Assembly (NCBI RefSeq): GCF_000420085.1
Contig: NZ_ATUG01000001.1
Span: 1,302,001 to 1,366,000, forward strand
Direction of reading: 5' to 3'
DNA from: Desulfospira joergensenii DSM 10085
GTDB lineage: Bacteria; Desulfobacterota; Desulfobacteria; Desulfobacterales; Desulfobacteraceae
Length of the DNA: 64,000 nt
Part shown: in pieces, positions 25,909-34,693 of the stretch
Position numbering within the stretch: the stretch's first letter is position 1
Layout of the letters: each line of letters starts with the position of its first letter
Made by a program: the position numbers and the translations under genes
Notes under the pieces: model-generated
What the model was told of the DNA's origin: nothing
Seen by the model: the letters and a program-made list of their open reading frames with translations, nothing else
Databases searched by the model: none

Positions 25909-27091
25909 CCTCTCCTTTTCCGACCTTTCTCACCCCGGAAACCGAGGGATCCAGAAAAGAAAGCTCCGTGGTTTTCACGGAACCCAGCCCCAGGGTCGAA
26001 AGCTTTCTGGCCGGGGGCATGACCCGCTTTTCCATGGCGCCCACGGTCCGGTTAAAGCTGGCCGCAGTTTTTTCAATATCCTTGCCCAGACGGTTCATAT
26101 GGTCGGCCATGGCAGAAAGGCGGGAGTGAAGCTGGACCCCTAAATCCCGGATCTCCTCTGCATTCTCATAGCTTTTCTTCTGGAGCCAGGAATAGGAAAC
26201 CGCCTTTAACAGGGCAATCAGGGTGGTGGGGGTGGCAGGGATCACCCCTTTTTCAACGGCCCTTTCAATGAGGTCGGGCTTATGGGTCAGGGCGGCCGAG
26301 AAAAAATTCTCCCCAGGGATAAACAGGACCACGAACTCAGGAGAGGGGGAAAAATGGGACTGGTACTGCTTGGACCCCAGGGAAACGACATGGGCCATGA
26401 CCTGGCGGGCATGGTCCGCCATCCTGGCCTGTCTTTCGTTTTCATCTCCTGCCTCCAGGGCGTCCAGGTAGGCCATGAGGGGAACCTTTGCATCCACAAT
26501 GATCTTGCGATTGGACGGCAGGGTCACCACCATGTCCGGCCTCAGCCGGCCGTTCTCCCCTGTCCCGGTCTTCTGCTCCTCAAAATCGCAGTGGGATACC
26601 ATACCGGCCAGCTCCGCCACCCGCCTGAGGGTAATCTCCCCCCACCGTCCCCGCACATGGGGCTGGCGCAGGGCCTTGACCAGATTCCCGGTCTCCATGT
26701 GGAGCAGGTGCTGGGTCTTTCCCATCTCAAGGAGCTTTTCCGTGATGGTTCCATAGGCCTTTTCCCTTTCCCTTTCCATCTCGCTGAGCCGGGATTCATA
26801 CCGGTCCAGGGTCTGGCGGATGGGGTCTATGGTATGCCGGATCTCATCCCCCCGGATGGAAAAATCTTTCCTGGCCTCCTTCACATAGGTTGAAAAATAG
26901 GATTCGGCAATCTCCATGAACCGGGTGGAATTCTTGTACAAAGCCTTATCAGAAAGCTCTTCCAGCCGGCCCGAGAAGAAGGAGAGGCCCAGCCGGGTCA
27001 GGATAAAACAGACCAGGATTCCCAGACCAAACCCCAAAGCCAGCCATGCCAGGTTATCCGGGCTGATCTGGCTGAAATCAGGAAAGGTCAT
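25895..27091 (-). CDS. rmuC: DNA recombination protein RmuC
   Basis: About 398 aa. N-terminal transmembrane helix (about 15-38), coiled coil (about 45-150, ESRLSEMEREREKAYGT) and PD-(D/E)XK-like nuclease domain: RGRWGEITLRRVAELAGM, NGRLRPDMVVTLP, IIVDAKVPL and the FIPGENFF motif, all diagnostic of RmuC. RmuC limits inversions at short inverted repeats. I chose the ATG at 27091 (AGGGGA upstream) because the longer frame from 27181 adds residues that overlap moaC. It overlaps moaC by 14 bases. Confidence 0.93.
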   Translation of the reverse strand: MTFPDFSQISPDNLAWLALGFGLGILVCFILTRLGLSFFSGRLEELSDKALYKNSTRFMEIAESYFSTYVKEARKDFSIRGDEIRHTIDPIRQTLDRYESRLSEMEREREKAYGTITEKLLEMGKTQHLLHMETGNLVKALRQPHVRGRWGEITLRRVAELAGMVSHCDFEEQKTGTGENGRLRPDMVVTLPSNRKIIVDAKVPLMAYLDALEAGDENERQARMADHARQVMAHVVSLGSKQYQSHFSPSPEFVVLFIPGENFFSAALTHKPDLIERAVEKGVIPATPTTLIALLKAVSYSWLQKKSYENAEEIRDLGVQLHSRLSAMADHMNRLGKDIEKTAASFNRTVGAMEKRVMPPARKLSTLGLGSVKTTELSFLDPSVSGVRKVGKGEDDGE

Positions 27092-27578
27092 TGTCCCCTG
27101 ACGGATCTGCCCGATAAACCCCGCTCTTGCCCCCGGATTTAGACTTGAGAAAAACCTTGGAGATGGACATGGCCCGGTCATAGGACTTGCACATATCGTA
27201 GATGGTCAGGCCGGCCACGGTCACGGCGGTCAAAGCCTCCATTTCCACCCCGGTTTTTCCGGTCAGGGAAACTTCAGCCTCAATACGGATCCGGTTTCCC
27301 GAGGGATCGGGAAAAAAATCCACCCGGGCATGGGTGATATTCAGGGGATGGCACATGGGAATGAGATCGGATGTTTTCTTGGCGGCCATGATCCCGGCGA
27401 TCCTTGCCGTTTCCAGGACATTCCCCTTTTTCACCTTTTCATCCATGATCCGTTCAAGGGTTTCCGGAGCCATGACCACATGGGCTCCGGCCACGGCCGT
27501 CCTCGGGGTTTCGGCCTTGTCTCCCACATCGACCATCCTGACCCGGCCGTCTGCATCCAGGTGTGTAAAATCCTTCAT
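27078..27578 (-). CDS. moaC: Cyclic pyranopterin monophosphate synthase MoaC
   Basis: About 166 aa; converts the GTP-derived 3',8-cyclo intermediate to cPMP in molybdopterin synthesis. Signatures: MVDVGDKAETPRTA, DLIPMCHPLNI, EAEVSLTGKTGVEMEALT and YDMCKSYDRAM with the catalytic Lys and Asp. MoaC proteins usually begin at the equivalent of MKDFTHLD (27578); a longer in-frame reading from 27608 adds ten residues. It forms a moaE-moaC-rmuC-mltA direction group. Because the window also encodes TupABC, the cofactor may be used with tungsten. Confidence 0.94.
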   Translation of the reverse strand: MKDFTHLDADGRVRMVDVGDKAETPRTAVAGAHVVMAPETLERIMDEKVKKGNVLETARIAGIMAAKKTSDLIPMCHPLNITHARVDFFPDPSGNRIRIEAEVSLTGKTGVEMEALTAVTVAGLTIYDMCKSYDRAMSISKVFLKSKSGGKSGVYRADPSGDNDLS

Positions 27579-27637
27579 ATGAGTTCCATTTCCTCCCATG
27601 AAAGCCAAAATGCTTCCATGGGGTATTTACAAGGGTT

Positions 27638-28000
27638 TTATTCTTTGAAAAACTGCTTTTTCCGGGTCACCTGGGATTTGATGAGATTCAGGGTCTCTGC
27701 CAGGGTCTCTATAACATTTTCCCGGATATCCCCGGCAACGATGAGAACCATGACATCATCCCCCACCTGAAGAAGTTTGTCCTCTTCAATGTGCACCAGG
27801 ATTTCAACGATTCCGGGCCTGGATTTCTGCTCTTGTACGATCCGGGAGAGAAGTTCATGGTCCACCTGGATGGTAAGGCCCGTAACCGGATCTCCTTCCC
27901 GGGTATTTTCCCGGACCACCCCGTTGTGGCACAGGACCATGCCGGCCTTTGAAAAATCCGGATGTGCCTTGACCTGTTCCAGCATTGATGCAATATCCAT
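27638..28000 (-). CDS. moaE: MoaE-like molybdopterin synthase catalytic subunit
   Basis: 120 aa. A divergent MoaE: GMVLCHNGVVRENT corresponds to the family's G-x-V-R core, followed by VQEQKSRPGIVEILVHIEEDKLLQVGD-type strands, ending with TRKKQFFKE where MoaE has its active-site lysines near the C-terminus. MoaE with MoaD inserts the dithiolene sulfurs into cPMP; no moaD is visible in the window. It is shorter than E. coli MoaE (150 aa). GGAGG precedes the ATG. Clustered with mobA and moaC. Confidence 0.78.
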   Translation of the reverse strand: MDIASMLEQVKAHPDFSKAGMVLCHNGVVRENTREGDPVTGLTIQVDHELLSRIVQEQKSRPGIVEILVHIEEDKLLQVGDDVMVLIVAGDIRENVIETLAETLNLIKSQVTRKKQFFKE

Positions 28001-28051
28001 TCTATCCTCCCGGGATCGCTGTTCCGATCCCCGCTCCTCAATTATTAATTA

Positions 28052-28666
28052 TCAATTCTTAATTTTTAATTGTCTTACCAATTGCCTGGCCCTGGCCAGA
28101 TCCTCCGGGGTATTGACATTGAACTTAAAGTTAAGGTCAGGGTCCAGTTTTTTCAATTGTTCAAAGGGAATTTCCCTTACCCTTTTTTTATTAAAAAATT
28201 TTTTGATCATGAAGATCTCTTTTGCCAGGTTCTTCTCGATCAAAGGGATGCAGGTCTTGGCGTAAACCGCGGTAAGGGGTTCCAGCCCCTCCGGAGTCCT
28301 TGGGATGACAACCTGGGCCCCGGGCCCGGTCCGTTTGACCAGATATTCAATCACGGCCCGGCTGGCAAAGGGGAAGTCACAGGCCGTCACGTAGGCCCAG
28401 GGATAGGAGGCGTGGAACAGGCCGGAATGAAGGCCTGCCAAAGCGCACCCGGCCGGAATAATATCCGTCACCACCATGGCATCCAGCCCAATGAAATCCC
28501 CGGGGTCATTGACCACCAGGATGATCTCCCTGAACAAATCTGAAAACAGGTCGCAGGTCCTCTCCAGCATGGTGGTTTCCCCTACCCTGTGAAAGGATTT
28601 TTTCTTTCCCGGAAGCCTGCTGTTCCGGCCCCCGGCCAGAATCACGCCGGTACAGTCAAATTTCAT
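28052..28666 (-). CDS. mobA: Molybdenum cofactor guanylyltransferase MobA
   Basis: 204-aa nucleotidyltransferase attaching GMP to molybdopterin to form the MGD cofactor of DMSO-reductase-family enzymes. GVILAGGRNSR is the GTP-binding loop; DIIPAGCALAGLHSGL, VTACDFPFAS (metal-binding Asp) and FNVNTPEDL at the C-terminus are typical. The short gap to moaE contains an AT-rich run of AATT-like words. It is first in its minus-strand group and divergent from pyrR. Confidence 0.92.
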   Translation of the reverse strand: MKFDCTGVILAGGRNSRLPGKKKSFHRVGETTMLERTCDLFSDLFREIILVVNDPGDFIGLDAMVVTDIIPAGCALAGLHSGLFHASYPWAYVTACDFPFASRAVIEYLVKRTGPGAQVVIPRTPEGLEPLTAVYAKTCIPLIEKNLAKEIFMIKKFFNKKRVREIPFEQLKKLDPDLNFKFNVNTPEDLARARQLVRQLKIKN

Positions 28667-28866
28667 ACCCCTAACATCCCGCTCAAATTATTTTCCCCAA
28701 ACCATAAAGCCCTGACCCTGCCCATTGAATTATAGGAACTGGGATTTAAAATCAATATTAACATTGGGCCCGGGGTATTGCCTGGCGAAAAAAAAAATGG
28801 TACAGGGGTGGAACCGGTAATAATGAAAAGGCCCGTGACGGGTCCGGAGGACTTGAAAGACTTTCC

Positions 28867-29406
28867 ATGAAAAAATCAAAAACCATTCTCAATGACCAGG
28901 ATTTCAAGCGGATCATCACACGAATTGCCCATGAGATCATTGAAACCCATAAAGGGGCCCAAAACCTGGCGCTTGTGGGAATTTTAACCCGGGGGGATTC
29001 CCTGGCCAAGCGGCTGGCCGATCAGATTTACACCATAGAGGGCATCCGTATCCCCGTGGGGTCCATGGATATCAACATGTACCGGGACGACTGGACAAAG
29101 ATCAGCCACCAGCCCATTGTCAGGCCCTCCAATATTCCCTTTTCCGTTGACGACAAGGAGATCATCCTCGTGGACGATGTCCTTTACACAGGCAGAACCA
29201 TAAGGGCGGCCATGGAGGCCCTCATGGATTTCGGACGGCCCTCCCGGATCGAACTGGCCATCCTCGTGGACAGGGGATACAGGGAACTGCCCATCCAGGC
29301 CGATTACAAGGGGATTTCCATTGACACGGAACAGGGGGACAACATCCAGGTCCTGGTCCGGGAACATGATGATCAGGACCTGGTATTCAAGGAGGCCCGA
29401 TCCTAG
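28867..29406 (+). CDS. pyrR: PyrR bifunctional pyr operon regulator / uracil phosphoribosyltransferase
   Basis: 179 aa, type I phosphoribosyltransferase fold. PRPP-binding loop IILVDDVLYTGRTIRAA, flexible loop around YRDDWTK, and LVDRGYRELPIQADYKG are diagnostic. In Firmicutes PyrR binds mRNA to attenuate pyr operons; no PyrR-type attenuator or pyr gene is visible here, so it may serve mainly as an enzyme. Ribosome site GGAGG is about 16 bases upstream, further than usual. moaB follows by 10 bases. Confidence 0.92.
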   Translation: MKKSKTILNDQDFKRIITRIAHEIIETHKGAQNLALVGILTRGDSLAKRLADQIYTIEGIRIPVGSMDINMYRDDWTKISHQPIVRPSNIPFSVDDKEIILVDDVLYTGRTIRAAMEALMDFGRPSRIELAILVDRGYRELPIQADYKGISIDTEQGDNIQVLVREHDDQDLVFKEARS

Positions 29407-29416
29407 GGAGGATTCC

Positions 29417-29923
29417 ATGAGCACCCTTCTCCACAAAAAAGAGGCCCTCGGAAAACTGAGGATCGCCGTCATCTCCGTCTCCACCACCCGGACAAAGCTT
29501 TCCGAGGACAAAAGCGGAACCTGGATAAAAAAACAGGCCAAAAAGCAGGGAAATGAAGTGGTGATCCACCAGACCGTTACCGATGATATCCAGGCGGTCC
29601 AGGAACTGGTGGAACATGTGACCCGGAAAATCAGCCCCCATGCCGTGATCCTGTCCGGCGGGACAGGAATCAGTCCCAAGGACGTCACCATTGAGGCGGT
29701 CAGCCCGCTCTTTACAAAGGAACTCTCCGCCTTTGGCCCGGTATTTGCCCAGCTCAGCTTTGAAGAAATCGATTCGGCCGCCATCATGTCCAGGGCCACG
29801 GCCGGCATCATCGAAAACAGCGTGGTCTTCTGCATCCCTGGCAGCATTAAGGCCTGCAAACTGGCCTGCAACGGATTGATTTTCCCGGAACTCGGACATC
29901 TGGTCAAGCACATGAAGGAATAA
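29417..29923 (+). CDS. moaB: Molybdenum cofactor biosynthesis protein MoaB
   Basis: 168-aa MoaB/MogA-fold protein that adenylylates molybdopterin before metal insertion. Motifs: VISVSTTRTK (substrate loop), VILSGGTGISPKDVTIEA with the conserved Asp, and FCIPGSIKAC. The ATG at 29417 has AGGGAGG upstream; a longer reading from 29321 would overlap pyrR by 86 bases. It is separated from the other moa/mob genes by pyrR and orientation but clearly belongs to the same pathway. Confidence 0.93.
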   Translation: MSTLLHKKEALGKLRIAVISVSTTRTKLSEDKSGTWIKKQAKKQGNEVVIHQTVTDDIQAVQELVEHVTRKISPHAVILSGGTGISPKDVTIEAVSPLFTKELSAFGPVFAQLSFEEIDSAAIMSRATAGIIENSVVFCIPGSIKACKLACNGLIFPELGHLVKHMKE

Positions 29924-29926
29924 AGA

Positions 29927-30331
29927 ATGAATGAAATAGAAGAATTTGCATCCGCCTGGGAAGACAATGACTCCCAGACCCAGAAAGCCTTTACCGAACT
30001 TCTTGAACACCTGAAGACTCTTGAAATCACAGACCTGGAATTCAATGCCCGGCCCGGGGTGAGCTACTCCCTGCGGCCCCGGCGCAGGGACCAGAAATCA
30101 AGATCCCTTTTTGCCATGGTGGACGTCATCGACGACGATCCAGATGAAAGATGGCTTTCCGTCTGCTTCTACGGTGAGATGATCACAGACCCGGATGAAA
30201 TGGGGGACCTGATCCCCGAGGGGCTCCTGGGAGAAGACGGCTACTGCTTTGATCTCTACGAATACGACAAAGATGAGATCGAATATCTGAAGCAGCGGCT
30301 GAGCCAGGCCCATGGCAACGCCGGGGAATAA
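29927..30331 (+). CDS. Uncharacterised acidic protein, 134 aa
   Basis: 134 residues, soluble, strongly acidic, without cysteine motifs or signal peptide. The N-terminal half is helical (FTELLEHLKTLEITDL); the middle has a beta pattern (SLFAMVDVIDDD, WLSVCFYGEMI) and ends with an acidic helix. It starts 4 bases after moaB and is probably cotranscribed. I do not recognise the family. The regular codon use and clean start suggest a real gene. Confidence 0.7.
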   Translation: MNEIEEFASAWEDNDSQTQKAFTELLEHLKTLEITDLEFNARPGVSYSLRPRRRDQKSRSLFAMVDVIDDDPDERWLSVCFYGEMITDPDEMGDLIPEGLLGEDGYCFDLYEYDKDEIEYLKQRLSQAHGNAGE

Positions 30332-30451
30332 CCCCCGGAAACCCCATGGAGCCGCCCCCCGGGGAGCCCCATATCATTTAGTCTTATCCGTTTACGGCAG
30401 ATCCCTTGGAAGCCAAAGAACATCCTTACGATTGATTAGGAATCCTGAGTA

Positions 30452-31894
30452 TTGAAACTGACCGTATACAAAAAGATGATGCTTGGATTCGGCGCGATCA
30501 TCGGGCTGGTGATCCTGTCCAGCGCCTATGTCATCTTTGAACTCAATGAAGTATCCACCGGGGTCAAAACCATCCTGAACTCAAATGTTCAGACCCAGAA
30601 GGCAGCCCGGCAGCTCAAGTCCATTGTTCGGGATGAAAACTCCTATGCGGAAAAATATCTTATCTCCAATGACCCGACCTATCTATCCCTCTTCTCCGAA
30701 ACCGGCACACAGGTCAACCAGCAACTGACGCTTTTGCTCTCCCGGCAGACCTCCGCCCGGGACAGGGCCCTGGTCCAGGAGATGATCCAGAGCCATGAAA
30801 CCCTTGTCCGGGCAGTGGAAAATCAGGAACCAGACCCCGGGAAAACCCAGGAGAACCTGGCCCGGCTCATGGCCTCCCTTGACAGCATGATCCAGAGGAA
30901 TCAGTTCCGTATCGGGGAAGAAATGGGAGAAATCGAATCCATCATTGCCCAGTCGGTCCAGGTTGCCCTGGCTTTAATCGCCGGTTCCCTCCTGGCTGCC
31001 ACGGCAGCAGCCCTGATCATCACCCGGACCCTCACAAAACCCATCGGTGAATTGATCCGGGGGACCCAGGAAATGGCCCGGGGCAACTTCGATGAAATCC
31101 GGGTCTCGTCCCGGGATGAAATTGCCCTTTTGGCAGAGGCGGTCAACGATATGGGTTCAAGGATCAGCGCAGTCAACCGTCAAAGAGCCCGGATGATGCA
31201 GCAGATTTCCCACGAGATCAAGACCCCGCTCCAGGCCATGCAGTCGGCCCATGATGTTTTAAAAGCCTCCCCGGATATCAATGAAGGCCAGGTCCGGATA
31301 CTGGGAGTTGTCTCCAGGGCCGTTGACAAATTGAATCATCTGAGCCGGCAATACCTTGACCTGGCCAAAATCGAATCCGAAGCCATTGAATACAACCTGG
31401 AGCCGTCGAATCTGGTGAACATAGTGATGCCCGTTGTTGAAGAGACCCGATTCATTGCAGAATCAAAAAAAATCGACCTTGAACTGAAACACTCTGCTGT
31501 TCCGAAGATCATGGCGGACCGGGAAAAAATCGCCATCATCGTCTCCAATCTGATCACCAATGCCATCAAGTATACCCCGGAAAAGGGAAACATCCTTGTC
31601 CGCATCGATCCGGGAGAGCTTGGGGCCCGGATCCGGGTTCAGGATTCCGGTATCGGCATCTCCAGGGAGGAAATTCCCAATGTCTTTACCCGGTTCTACC
31701 AGGCCGGCAACGCCGGACAGATAACGCAGAACGGATCCGGTGTGGGCCTGGCCATTGTCAAAGCCTATACAGAAGGCCATGGGGGCCGGGTTCATGTCCA
31801 AAGCATGCCGGATCAAGGTTCTCTGTTCCAGGTTGAATTCCCGGCGCTGGATTCCCCGGAGCCGGAATCTGAAAATGCAGGGGCCTTCCCATGA
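30452..31894 (+). CDS. HAMP-domain sensor histidine kinase
   Basis: 480 aa. Transmembrane helix 10-30, periplasmic four-helix-type sensor about 31-170, second helix about 172-195, HAMP about 195-250, HisKA with phospho-His in QISHEIKTPLQAM, HATPase motifs NLITNAIKYTPE, QDSGIGIS and GSGVGLAIVKAY. The start is a TTG with AGGA 9 bases upstream. Its stop overlaps the start of a lipoprotein gene, the same order as qseE/glrK-qseG in enterobacteria. No response-regulator gene adjoins. Confidence 0.9.
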   Translation: MKLTVYKKMMLGFGAIIGLVILSSAYVIFELNEVSTGVKTILNSNVQTQKAARQLKSIVRDENSYAEKYLISNDPTYLSLFSETGTQVNQQLTLLLSRQTSARDRALVQEMIQSHETLVRAVENQEPDPGKTQENLARLMASLDSMIQRNQFRIGEEMGEIESIIAQSVQVALALIAGSLLAATAAALIITRTLTKPIGELIRGTQEMARGNFDEIRVSSRDEIALLAEAVNDMGSRISAVNRQRARMMQQISHEIKTPLQAMQSAHDVLKASPDINEGQVRILGVVSRAVDKLNHLSRQYLDLAKIESEAIEYNLEPSNLVNIVMPVVEETRFIAESKKIDLELKHSAVPKIMADREKIAIIVSNLITNAIKYTPEKGNILVRIDPGELGARIRVQDSGIGISREEIPNVFTRFYQAGNAGQITQNGSGVGLAIVKAYTEGHGGRVHVQSMPDQGSLFQVEFPALDSPEPESENAGAFP

Positions 31895-32517
31895 GATCTT
31901 TTATGGGAATCTCCCTTTTTGGGTTCATCCTTTTGAGCCTTGTTCTGACCGGCTGCATCTCCGGTCTCCCGGTTTCAGAAAACCAGGCCCGGGTCCACAT
32001 GGAGTCGGCCCGGGAAAAAGAAAAGGCCTTGCAATTTGAGGAAGCCATAAAAGAGTATGGCTTCATTGTACGGACCTATCCCAAAACCGGCCATTACAAA
32101 ACCGCGGTCCTGAAAATGGCCCTGCTCCACCTTGATCCTGACAATCCAAAAGCCGATTTCATAAAAGGGGAATATTGGCTGGAACAATATCTATCTCTGG
32201 ATCTTCTGCCGGAGGAAAAAGAAATGGCCGTCTTCTGCATTGCCCTTGCCGGACAGATCCGTTCTGTGCAAGAAGAGAAAGAAAATCTCCTGTCCCGGAC
32301 CCGCAGTCAAAAGATCCAGATTGAATCCCTTGCCCGGCAACTGGAGAATACCGGATCAAAACTGGAACAAGCCGAATCAGAACTGGAACAGGCAAGGGCG
32401 AAAATAAAATCCCAAAAAAGCTTGGAAAAAGAACTGTCCGTCCTGAAAGACAAGCTGGAAAAAATCAAGGCCATTGATGTCCAGATGCACAAAGCCAAAA
32501 AAAAGCTGGAAAAATAA
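31891..32517 (+). CDS. Coiled-coil lipoprotein (QseG-like position)
   Basis: 208 aa with lipobox LVLTGC (Cys about residue 22). TPR-like helices follow (EKEKALQFEEAIKEYGF, residues 40-100) and the C-terminal 70 residues form a heptad-rich coiled coil (LEQAESELEQARAKI). It overlaps the kinase stop by 4 bases (ATGA), so the two are coupled. It probably anchors in the outer or inner membrane and modulates the kinase, as QseG does for QseE; this is by analogy of gene order, not sequence identity. Confidence 0.8.
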   Translation: MRSFMGISLFGFILLSLVLTGCISGLPVSENQARVHMESAREKEKALQFEEAIKEYGFIVRTYPKTGHYKTAVLKMALLHLDPDNPKADFIKGEYWLEQYLSLDLLPEEKEMAVFCIALAGQIRSVQEEKENLLSRTRSQKIQIESLARQLENTGSKLEQAESELEQARAKIKSQKSLEKELSVLKDKLEKIKAIDVQMHKAKKKLEK

Positions 32518-32523
32518 ACAGGC

Positions 32524-33594
32524 CTATACGGAAAACCGGATGTTCAGGATATCCCCGTCCTGGACAAGATACTCCTTGCCTTCCACGTAAAACTTCCCGT
32601 TTTTCTTGAGTTCAGCCTCGGAACCCAGCGCCATGAGTTCATCGTACTTGAATACCTCGGCCCGGATAAATCCCCGTTCCAGGTCGGAATGGATCACCCC
32701 GGCGGCCCGGGGGGCCGGGGCATCTTTGCGGACCAGCCATTGACGGACTTCGTCCTTGCCCACGGTGAAAAAGGAGATAAGGTTCAGGCTTTTCAGGCAG
32801 AGGCCGGTGAGCATCTCCAATGCGGTCTCCTTTATACCCAGATCCTCTAAAAATTCCTTTTTCTCCTCTTCCGTGTCCAGCATGGCAATTTCCGATTCCA
32901 CCTTGGCCGAAACAGTCATGGCCTCGATCATCTGCGCCCCGCAGCTCTCCTGGAACCGGGTCAGGATATCCCCGGAGCCCAGGTCTTCCTCGGACACGTT
33001 TACGGCAATGACCAGTTTTTTCCGGGTGATAAAGGGATAGCTCCGGATCATTTTTTCCTCGTCTTCGCTGAGTTCCAGGAGACGCAGGGGCTTTTCCTGT
33101 TCAAGATGGTCTTTCATCTTGTTCATGAGGACCAGCTCCTTTTCCTGGGCCTCGTCCTTGATCTTCTTGACCATGGCCTCCAAGCGCTCGATCCGCTTTT
33201 CCACAAAAATCTGGTCATGCATGATCAGCTCGGAGTTGACCATCTCAAAATCCCGGAACGCATCCACAGAGCCTTCCGCATGGTAGACGGCCTCGTCCTC
33301 AAAGGCCCGGACCACATGGCAGACCGCATCCATATCCGCAATATCCCTGAAGATCTCCCCCTTGGCTATGGTCTCGGCTTCCAGCTTGGGCAGAAGCACC
33401 AGGTCCAGCCGGGCCCGGACCTGTTTTTTGGGCTCATATAAGGCCACAAGAGAATTGAACCGGGAGTCCAGGATGTCGGCGGCTCCGGGAACGGGCTTGA
33501 ATGCCTTTGCCGGCTCCGTGATCTCGTTGCCCGTTAAAATCCGGAACAATGTCTTTTTACCTGTCTGGGGCAGGCCGATGATTCCAACCTTCAT
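32524..33594 (-). CDS. Divergent YchF/Obg-like GTPase-fold protein with TGS domain
   Basis: 356 aa, collinear with YchF (OLA1 group): N-terminal G-like domain, a coiled-coil insertion (about 125-190), and a C-terminal YchF-type TGS domain (GVIHSDLERGFIRAEVF, LVQDGDILNIRFSV). The nucleotide-binding motifs are altered: G1 reads GLPQTGKKT rather than GxPNVGKS, and the G3 DxxG equivalent is replaced (RLDLVLLPKLEAE). The NVSE motif corresponding to YchF's G4 is kept. It may bind ATP/GTP weakly or have a non-enzymatic ribosome-associated role. It stands alone, converging on the lipoprotein gene. Confidence 0.85.
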   Translation of the reverse strand: MKVGIIGLPQTGKKTLFRILTGNEITEPAKAFKPVPGAADILDSRFNSLVALYEPKKQVRARLDLVLLPKLEAETIAKGEIFRDIADMDAVCHVVRAFEDEAVYHAEGSVDAFRDFEMVNSELIMHDQIFVEKRIERLEAMVKKIKDEAQEKELVLMNKMKDHLEQEKPLRLLELSEDEEKMIRSYPFITRKKLVIAVNVSEEDLGSGDILTRFQESCGAQMIEAMTVSAKVESEIAMLDTEEEKKEFLEDLGIKETALEMLTGLCLKSLNLISFFTVGKDEVRQWLVRKDAPAPRAAGVIHSDLERGFIRAEVFKYDELMALGSEAELKKNGKFYVEGKEYLVQDGDILNIRFSV

Positions 33595-33724
33595 GTATTC
33601 ATCCTCTGTATTGTCATCTCATTTGCATTTTATTTAAAAGGGGATCTAATATATCAAATCCAAAAAAAATTAAACAGGGCAAAGGAGAAGTTCAGAACGG
33701 GAAATAATCGGGGCCGGAGAAATA

Positions 33725-34033
33725 TCAGCCCGGAAGGTTTATCTTTTGCTTTTCAGGATCAGGATTCCGGCGGAACAAAACCACCACATGGCCCACCATG
33801 CCGGCGGCTGTTGATCCGGTCTGTTCACAGATCTCCTCAGTCAGCGCGGTTTTGGTCTCCTTATCCTTGTGATCGACAAATTTAATCTTGATGAGTTCGG
33901 CCGCATCAAGGGCCTGGCCGATCTCTTCGATCAAAGCCCGGGTCACCCCTTTCTGCCCCACAAGGGCCGAGGGGTTGAGTTTATGGGCAAGCCCACGCAA
34001 ATATTTTCTCTGGGATCCTTTTAATTGAATCAA
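33725..34033 (-). CDS. yhbY: YhbY-type (CRM domain) ribosome-associated RNA-binding protein
   Basis: 102-aa CRM-domain protein that binds pre-50S particles. Motifs LKGSQRKYLRGLAHKL, LVGQKGVTRALI, IKIKFVDHKDKE and VVLFRRNPDPE (GxxG loop variant GQKG). The start is a TTG at 34033 with AAAGGA 7 bases upstream. Lies between the YchF-like gene and the Cys-cluster gene on the same strand. Confidence 0.92.
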   Translation of the reverse strand: MIQLKGSQRKYLRGLAHKLNPSALVGQKGVTRALIEEIGQALDAAELIKIKFVDHKDKETKTALTEEICEQTGSTAAGMVGHVVVLFRRNPDPEKQKINLPG

Positions 34034-34102
34034 ATCTCTATCCTTTTATCTGTCGTTTTAAAGGAATTATATTACCACAGAAAGGGAATGGAAAACAGGA
34101 TT

Positions 34103-34684
34103 TTAGACCTTCGGAGCCGGTGCCGAGGGGAAGTGTCCTGCCGATATCCGGCAGAACCGGTCCTCCAGCCTGTTCCTCAGTGATTTCACAAGCTCCGGGA
34201 TCTTGGCAAGGTCAGCATGGCAGGATGGGGTCCCGAGCATGGATCTCTGGGCCGGGCAGATATACCAGGTGCAGACAAAGGGACGCCGGCTCCTGGGCAG
34301 GGAGCAGCCGGTTTCCGTCAGCATGGAACAGCAGGGGGCTCTGCCCGGTCCTTTTATTTTCCGGATCTGTTCAGGAGGAAGATATCCAAAAGCAAAATAA
34401 TGATAGGCCAGATCCTTGAAATCATACCAGATGGTGGCCCGTTCACAGCAGATATCCCGGCAGTCCGGGCAGGAGACCGCGCACAACTCATCCATCGGTT
34501 CCGACAGGCGTTCAAGGGACTGCCGGATGGACAGGGCAAGGGTGCGGACCGGATCCAGGGATTCCCGGCAGGCCCGGTCCATGGTCTGAAAATATTGGGC
34601 GACCTCCTGCCAGACCTGTTCTTTTTGCCAGGGAACCGGCATGGGCGCCGTGGCCGGTCTATTCCCTTGGATTTGGATGTTCAA
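34103..34684 (-). CDS. YkgJ-type CxxCx(n)CC cysteine-cluster protein
   Basis: 193 aa. The central part has CPDCRDICC, then CCSMLTETGCSLP and RPFVCTWYICP, a spacing that fits the YkgJ family of putative zinc/iron-sulfur cluster proteins (about residues 65-150). The flanks are helical. Function of the family is unknown; some members sit with metal or redox genes. It follows aroC by 9 bases on the same strand and may be cotranscribed with it. Confidence 0.7.
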   Translation of the reverse strand: MNIQIQGNRPATAPMPVPWQKEQVWQEVAQYFQTMDRACRESLDPVRTLALSIRQSLERLSEPMDELCAVSCPDCRDICCERATIWYDFKDLAYHYFAFGYLPPEQIRKIKGPGRAPCCSMLTETGCSLPRSRRPFVCTWYICPAQRSMLGTPSCHADLAKIPELVKSLRNRLEDRFCRISAGHFPSAPAPKV

Positions 34685-34693
34685 GGCGGGCCT

